Shown: in pieces, positions 59,940 through 64,000 of the stretch | Position numbering within the stretch: the stretch's first letter is position 1 | Layout: each line of letters begins with the position of its first letter | Assembly: GCA_963793005.1 (NCBI GenBank) | Contig: CAWBYP010000002.1 | Coordinates: 992,001-1,056,000, forward strand | DNA length: 64,000 nt | Reading direction: 5' to 3' | Origin: RPQJ01 sp963793005 | GTDB lineage: Bacteria; Pseudomonadota; Gammaproteobacteria; Steroidobacterales; Steroidobacteraceae | Translations under genes and position numbers: made by a program | The notes under the pieces: model-generated | What the model was told of the DNA's origin: nothing | Database searches by the model: none | Seen by the model: the letters and a program-made list of their open reading frames with translations, nothing else

Positions 59940-60443
59940 GTGAAACCACTAGTTGGCATCATCATGGGGTCGACCTCCGACTGGGAGACCCTCAAGTCCG
60001 CGGCCGAGATGCTGGACCGTCTCGGCGTCACCTACGAGACGCGTGTCGTCTCGGCCCACCGCACACCCGACCTGCTGTTCGAGTACGCCAGCTCGGCGCG
60101 AAGCCGGGGCCTGCAGGTGCTGATCGCGGGCGCTGGCGGCGCCGCGCACCTGCCGGGCATGGCGGCTGCCAAGACCACGTTGCCGGTGCTTGGGGTGCCC
60201 GTGCAGTCGAAGACGCTGAACGGCGTCGATTCACTGCTCTCGATCGTGCAGATGCCGGCCGGCATCCCGGTCGGGACCCTGTCGATCGGGGTGGCCGGCG
60301 CGACGAACGCGGCGCTGCTGGCCGCATCCATCCTCGGACTCTCCCACGAGGCGATCCGCGAATCGCTCGATGCGTTCCGCGCCGCGCAGACCCAGAAAGT
60401 GCTCGCGCAGCCCGACCCTCGCAAGCCGCCCACCGGCGCATGA
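59940..60443 (+). CDS. purE: PurE, N5-carboxyaminoimidazole ribonucleotide mutase
   Basis: 167 residues, the class I length. Opens KPLVGIIMGSTSDWETLKSAAEMLD, with VSAHRTPDLLFEYA (catalytic His), IAGAGGAAHLPGMAAAKTTLPVLGVPVQ and LLSIVQMPAGIPVGTLSIG. The start is a GTG preceded closely by a TACAAT box. Overlaps purK by ATGA; the two act in sequence on AIR. Confidence 0.96.
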   Translation: MKPLVGIIMGSTSDWETLKSAAEMLDRLGVTYETRVVSAHRTPDLLFEYASSARSRGLQVLIAGAGGAAHLPGMAAAKTTLPVLGVPVQSKTLNGVDSLLSIVQMPAGIPVGTLSIGVAGATNAALLAASILGLSHEAIRESLDAFRAAQTQKVLAQPDPRKPPTGA

Positions 60444-61525
60444 AAGTCGGCGTCATCGGCGCCGGCCAGCTCGGGCAGATGCTGGCGCTGGCCGGACATC
60501 CACTGGCCCTTGAGTTCCTGTTCCTCGATTCGAGCGCGGATTCCCCGGGTGCCCGGGTGGGCCCGATCATCACCGGAAAATTCGACGATCCCGCCAGCCT
60601 GAGCAAGCTCGCGGCCGGCACCGAGCTCGTCACCTACGAGTTCGAAAACGTGCCGGTCTCCGCGCTCGAGAAAGTGTCGCGGACGCGCACCTGCCTGCCG
60701 CCGATCGAGGCGCTGCGCGTCTCGCAGGACCGGATGCTCGAGAAGGAGCTCTTCCAGCGCCTCGGCATTCCGACGCCGCCGTTCCGGTCCGTGGACAGCC
60801 TCGACGAACTGCATGCCGCCGTCGCCGCGGTGGGGCTGCCGTGCGTGCTCAAGACGCGCAGGCTCGGCTACGATGGGCGCGGACAGCAATACCTGCGCCG
60901 GCGCGCCGACATCGATACGGCCTGGGCCGCGCTCGGCGGCGTGCCGCTCATCCTCGAGGGATTCGTGAAATTCGACCGCGAGGTATCGATCATCGGCGCA
61001 CGAAGCACGCGTGGCGAGACCCGCTGCTACCCGCTCGCCGAAAACCGGCATCGCGATGGCATCCTGCGCGTCACGAGAGCCCCTCACCGGAACGTCCGCC
61101 TGCAGCGAGCGGCCGAGCGGCACCTGCGTCGCCTGCTCGACCACTTCGGATACGCGGGCGTGCTGACGATCGAGTTCTTCGTGCAGCGCGGCAAGCTGAT
61201 CGCGAACGAGGTGGCGCCGCGCGTGCACAACTCCGGGCACTGGACCATCGAGGGCGCGGTGACCTCGCAGTTCGAAAACCACCTCAGGGCGATTCTCGGG
61301 CTGCCGCTCGGCGACACCAGCGCCATCGGCCACGCGGCCATGGTCAACTACATCGGCACGATGCCGGATCGCGAACGAGTGCTGGCCATTCCCGGGGCGC
61401 ATCACCACGACTATGGAAAGTCGCCCAGGGCCGGTCGCAAGCTCGGGCATGGCACGGTCGTGTCGACCACCGCCGCCGGGCGCGATCGCCTGCTGCGGCG
61501 CCTGCTGCGCGGCGTGCCGCGTTGA
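60440..61525 (+). CDS. purK: PurK, N5-carboxyaminoimidazole ribonucleotide synthase
   Basis: 361 residues. ATP-grasp enzyme that carboxylates AIR with bicarbonate. VGVIGAGQLGQMLALAG at the N-terminus, TYEFENVP, PCVLKTRRLGYDGRGQQYL, FDREVSIIGAR, and NEVAPRVHNSGHWTIEGAVTSQFENHLRA are diagnostic. The ATG at 60440 overlaps the purE stop; upstream in-frame codons run inside purE. Confidence 0.96.
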   Translation: MKVGVIGAGQLGQMLALAGHPLALEFLFLDSSADSPGARVGPIITGKFDDPASLSKLAAGTELVTYEFENVPVSALEKVSRTRTCLPPIEALRVSQDRMLEKELFQRLGIPTPPFRSVDSLDELHAAVAAVGLPCVLKTRRLGYDGRGQQYLRRRADIDTAWAALGGVPLILEGFVKFDREVSIIGARSTRGETRCYPLAENRHRDGILRVTRAPHRNVRLQRAAERHLRRLLDHFGYAGVLTIEFFVQRGKLIANEVAPRVHNSGHWTIEGAVTSQFENHLRAILGLPLGDTSAIGHAAMVNYIGTMPDRERVLAIPGAHHHDYGKSPRAGRKLGHGTVVSTTAAGRDRLLRRLLRGVPR

Positions 61526-61563
61526 GCCGCGCCGTCACGTCCATGATTTGGCCGACCCCGTTA

Positions 61564-61591
61564 TTGCGGGCGGACGCGGTTCCTTTATAGT
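61564..61591 (+). promoter_or_regulatory. Candidate promoter of the ExeA-FHA gene
   Basis: TTGCGG (61564-61569), 16-base spacer, TATAGT (61586-61591). Transcription would begin near 61598, giving about ten bases of leader that contain GGAGCC. Confidence 0.55.
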
Positions 61592-61608
61592 GCGGGCCGG
61601 AGCCCTGA

Positions 61609-62874
61609 ATGTACCTCGAACATTTCCAGCTCAGTGAATTGCCGTTCCGGCTGAGTCCGGACCCGGCTTTCATGTACCTGAGCCACATCCACTCGCGCGC
61701 CAAGGCGTACATGGAGTCGACGATCTGGTTCACCGACGGATTCGTCGTGATCACCGGGGAAATCGGGTCCGGCAAGACGACGCTGATCGAGACATTCCTG
61801 CGGGAAATCGACCAGGACGTGGTCGTTGCGCAGATCAACCAGACCCAGGTGACGCCGATCGAGTTCCTGCAGACGGCACTGGTGCAGTTCGGCTTCAGCC
61901 CCTTCCGCATGCGCAAGGCTGAACTGCTCGCAACGCTGAACGACTTCCTGATCGAGCAGTACGCCAACGGACGCAAGGTGCTGCTGATCATCGACGAGGC
62001 GCAGAACCTGACCAACAAGGTGCTCGAGGAAGTGAGGCTGCTGTCCGGCGTCGAGACCACCAAGGAAAAGGTGCTGCGCATCATCCTCGCAGGCCAGCCG
62101 GAGCTGAACGAAAAGCTCGACTCCGACGGGCTCGTCCAGCTCAGGCAGCGTGTGCGGCTGCGCTTCCACCTGACCGCGCTGAGCGAGGAGGACACGGAGG
62201 AGTACGTTCGCCACAGGCTGCGCGTCGCGGGCGCTGGCGACCGCGAGATCTTCGAGCCGGACGCTTTCCCGGTGCTGTTCCGCTATGCGGGAGGCATCCC
62301 GCGCCTGGTCAACACACTGTGCGACACGGCGCTGATTGCCGCATTTGCGCAGGACCGGCAGACGGTATCGGTCGAGGACGTGCAGTCGGCTGTCAACGAG
62401 CTGCAGTGGGTCGAGTACGCCGCCCGGACCTCGTCGCAGCTGCAGCACGAGTTCGACGACACCGCCTCCGAGGAGCAGCCGCCGGTCGGCCGGCTGGTGC
62501 TGACGCTGAAGGGGTCCAAGGTGCAGGAATCCTACCTGGTGCCCGGACGACTCTTCATCGGGCGTACCGCCGACAACGACCTGCAGATCGAGAGCAAGTA
62601 CGTCAGCCGCCACCACGCGCAGGTCATCACCACCGCCGATGGCAGCGCGATCGAGGACCTGAACAGCACGAATGGAGTGTTCGTGCGGGGCCGGCGCGTG
62701 CGGCGCCACAAGCTCCAGGATAACGACGTCGTGAAGCTCGGCATGCATGAGATCACGTATCACCGTGCCGAGCCGCCGGGTGTTGCGACGATGGTGCTCC
62801 CGGTCAGTGACGACGAAAGCGAGGATGAAGAGGAAGAGGAAGCCGCGGAACTCGAGGACGGCGGCGAGGCCTGA
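61609..62874 (+). CDS. ExeA/GspA-type AAA ATPase fused to an FHA domain
   Basis: 421 residues. The N-terminal region (1-275) is an ExeA-like ATPase: MYLEHFQLSELPFRLSPDPAFMYLS opening, Walker A GEIGSGKTT (50-58), Walker B VLLIIDEAQNL (124-134), and PELNEKL with QRVRLRFHLTALSEEDTEEYVRHRL. A forkhead-associated domain follows at about 290-385, with GRTADNDLQIES and KYVSRHHAQV carrying the phosphothreonine-binding Arg, Ser and His. A tail of mostly Asp/Glu ends it. No transmembrane segment, unlike ExeA, which has one after the ATPase. The FHA domain suggests phosphothreonine-regulated activity. No serine/threonine kinase gene is visible here. Confidence 0.88.
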   Translation: MYLEHFQLSELPFRLSPDPAFMYLSHIHSRAKAYMESTIWFTDGFVVITGEIGSGKTTLIETFLREIDQDVVVAQINQTQVTPIEFLQTALVQFGFSPFRMRKAELLATLNDFLIEQYANGRKVLLIIDEAQNLTNKVLEEVRLLSGVETTKEKVLRIILAGQPELNEKLDSDGLVQLRQRVRLRFHLTALSEEDTEEYVRHRLRVAGAGDREIFEPDAFPVLFRYAGGIPRLVNTLCDTALIAAFAQDRQTVSVEDVQSAVNELQWVEYAARTSSQLQHEFDDTASEEQPPVGRLVLTLKGSKVQESYLVPGRLFIGRTADNDLQIESKYVSRHHAQVITTADGSAIEDLNSTNGVFVRGRRVRRHKLQDNDVVKLGMHEITYHRAEPPGVATMVLPVSDDESEDEEEEEAAELEDGGEA

Positions 62875-62878
62875 ACAC

Positions 62879-63097
62879 TCAGTCGTCGAGCGACCTCGAA
62901 TCGTATTCCGCCTGGTTCTCGCGATACTCGCGCCGCCGCATCCATAGCACGAGCCCCACCGTCAGGCACAGCCCCCCCAGCAGCATGAGCAGGCCCCGCG
63001 GGCCGTGCTCGCCGACGAACGCCGCCGCAAGCGCGGCGGCGCCCGCCACCATGTACGCGTACGGCAGGAGTTCGTACAGGCTGCTTGGAATCCACAT
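62879..63097 (-). CDS. Small two-segment membrane protein
   Basis: 72 residues from ATG 63097 (or 79 from a GTG at 63118, just after the tldD stop). Two hydrophobic segments (about 9-27 and 34-52) and a charged C-terminus RRREYRENQAEYDSRSLDD. It follows tldD closely on the same strand and converges with the ExeA-FHA gene, leaving four bases between stops. Function unknown. Confidence 0.6.
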   Translation of the reverse strand: MWIPSSLYELLPYAYMVAGAAALAAAFVGEHGPRGLLMLLGGLCLTVGLVLWMRRREYRENQAEYDSRSLDD

Positions 63098-63118
63098 AGT
63101 CCTGGCCCGCTCGGCCAC

Positions 63119-64000
63119 TCAGCCCGTGCCGCCGACGGTGAGCCCGTCGACCCGCAGCGTGGGCTGGCCTACCCCGACCGGCACATCCTGGCCATCCTTT
63201 CCGCAGGTGCCGACGCCGTCGTCGAGCTTGAGGTCGTTACCGACCATCGCGATACGGGTCATGGCATCCGGTCCGTTGCCGATCAGGGTCGCCCCTTTCA
63301 CGGGTGCGCCCAGCCTGCCGTTCTCGATCAGGTAGGCCTCGCTCGCCGAAAAGACGAACTTGCCCGAGGTGATGTCCACCTGGCCGCCGCCGAAGTTCCG
63401 GCAGTAGAGGCCCTTGCTCACGGAACCGATGATTTCCTCTGGCGCGTGCGGGCCCGGCAGCATGTAGGTGTTCGTCATGCGCGGCAGCGTGAGGTGCGCG
63501 AACGACTCGCGCCTGCCGTTGCCGGTGGGGGCGACGCCCATCAATCTCGCGTTCAGCTTGTCCTGCAGGTAGCCCTTGAGCACGCCATCCTCGATCAGCG
63601 TAGTGCAGCCGGTGGGCGTGCCCTCGTCATCCACGTTCAGCGACCCGCGGCGCGTGGCGAGCGTGCCGTCGTCGACCACCGTAACGCCGCGCGACGCCAC
63701 CTGCTGGCCAATGCGGCCACTGAAGGCGGAAGTGCCCTTGCGATTGAAGTCGCCCTCGAGCCCGTGGCCCACCGCCTCATGCAGCAGGACGCCCGGCCAG
63801 CCCGGGCCGAGCACCACGGTCATCGTCCCTGCCGGTGCCGGAACGGCCTCGAGATTGACCTGCGCGGAGCGCACCGCCTCGCGCACCAGTTCGCGCCAAC
63901 GGTCGCCCGCGACGAATTCCGTGTACGCAAAGCGCCCGCCGCCGCCCGCGTAGCCCTGTTCGCGCCGGCCCTGGTGCTCGATGATCACCGAGACGTTCAA
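63119..64000 (-). CDS. tldD: TldD, metalloprotease subunit (C-terminal part)
   Basis: The last 293 codons or so are in the window; the start lies beyond base 64000. The zinc site is HEAVGHGLEGD, and nearby VLGPGWPGVLLHEAVGHG and MTNTYMLPG are family marks. The ending GTCGKDGQDVPVGVGQPTLRV-GG is standard. Partner of PmbA/TldE, whose gene is 4 kb away on the same strand. Confidence 0.95.
   Translation of the reverse strand: MNVSVIIEHQGRREQGYAGGGGRFAYTEFVAGDRWRELVREAVRSAQVNLEAVPAPAGTMTVVLGPGWPGVLLHEAVGHGLEGDFNRKGTSAFSGRIGQQVASRGVTVVDDGTLATRRGSLNVDDEGTPTGCTTLIEDGVLKGYLQDKLNARLMGVAPTGNGRRESFAHLTLPRMTNTYMLPGPHAPEEIIGSVSKGLYCRNFGGGQVDITSGKFVFSASEAYLIENGRLGAPVKGATLIGNGPDAMTRIAMVGNDLKLDDGVGTCGKDGQDVPVGVGQPTLRVDGLTVGGTG

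Noticed and set aside
1..64000. CRISPR arrays, insertion sequences, integrases, toxin-antitoxin pairs or prophage genes
   Set aside because: None seen; there are no regularly spaced repeats and no transposase or phage-like proteins in any frame I examined.

Overview
The window is a contiguous, gene-dense stretch (about 70 genes, high GC by eye) of a gammaproteobacterial chromosome. Evidence for this: the order lptD-surA-pdxA-rsmA-apaG-apaH, divergent amgK-murU as in Pseudomonas, the ubiH/ubiI/coq7 ubiquinone genes, a coiled-coil gene-zapA-6S RNA-fau order, and a Clp/Crp regulator. The split glycine decarboxylase (gcvPA/gcvPB), the SET-domain protein and the lysine/alanine-rich peptide fit Xanthomonadales-like or neighbouring deep lineages; I cannot name a genus. 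I see no prophage, insertion sequence, CRISPR array or integration site.

Layout. 1-8.5 kb: cell-wall recycling (murU, amgK), outer membrane biogenesis (lptD, surA), pyridoxal phosphate synthesis (pdxA), ribosome maturation (rsmA), a universal stress protein, apaG, apaH. 8.5-12.3 kb, minus strand: lgt-thyA-SET-folA, then a secreted protein. 12.3-19.7 kb: rlmI, a YyaL-type protein, and a tightly coupled minus-strand set sua5-comB-transporter-HAD-HIT. 19.7-28.1 kb: glycine cleavage genes gcvT-gcvH-gcvPA-gcvPB behind a tandem glycine riboswitch, followed by a PfkB kinase and a large double-protease (Nma111-like) protein. 28.2-33.3 kb: DUF885 protein, ispG, phhB, DUF2189 protein, dps. 33.3-40.2 kb, minus: ygfB-pepP-ubiH-ubiI-acyl-CoA dehydrogenase-SDR. 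40.2-47 kb: coiled-coil gene, zapA, 6S RNA, fau, EVE protein, a 26-residue Lys/Ala peptide gene, rpiA, glcDEF. 47-51.3 kb, minus: small accessory genes (VOC, DUF4287/DUF5655, two GFA proteins, DUF3052). 51.4-64 kb: rplM-rpsI-tRNA-Gln, coq7, crp, rpe, djlA, purC, yihY, pmbA, darP, purE, purK, an ExeA-FHA ATPase and the end of tldD.

Genes are packed with start/stop overlaps of the ATGA or GTGA type, so translational coupling is the rule, and this rule settles many starts. Two genes carry single-base frameshifts: gcvPA (extra base near 25531) and the SET gene (base missing near 9958). In both, correcting one base restores the expected protein; for the SET gene it also restores a GTGA overlap with folA. 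Sequencing error is a live explanation.

The most interesting material is the SET-domain lysine methyltransferase with a histone-H1-like Lys/Ala tail inside the thymidylate/folate operon, together with the separate 26-residue Lys/Ala peptide gene that has its own promoter and terminator. Also notable are seven start codons that sit 11-13 bases downstream of a -10 box with no Shine-Dalgarno sequence (candidate leaderless mRNAs), a bacterial Nma111-like protease, and comB coupled to a membrane transporter.
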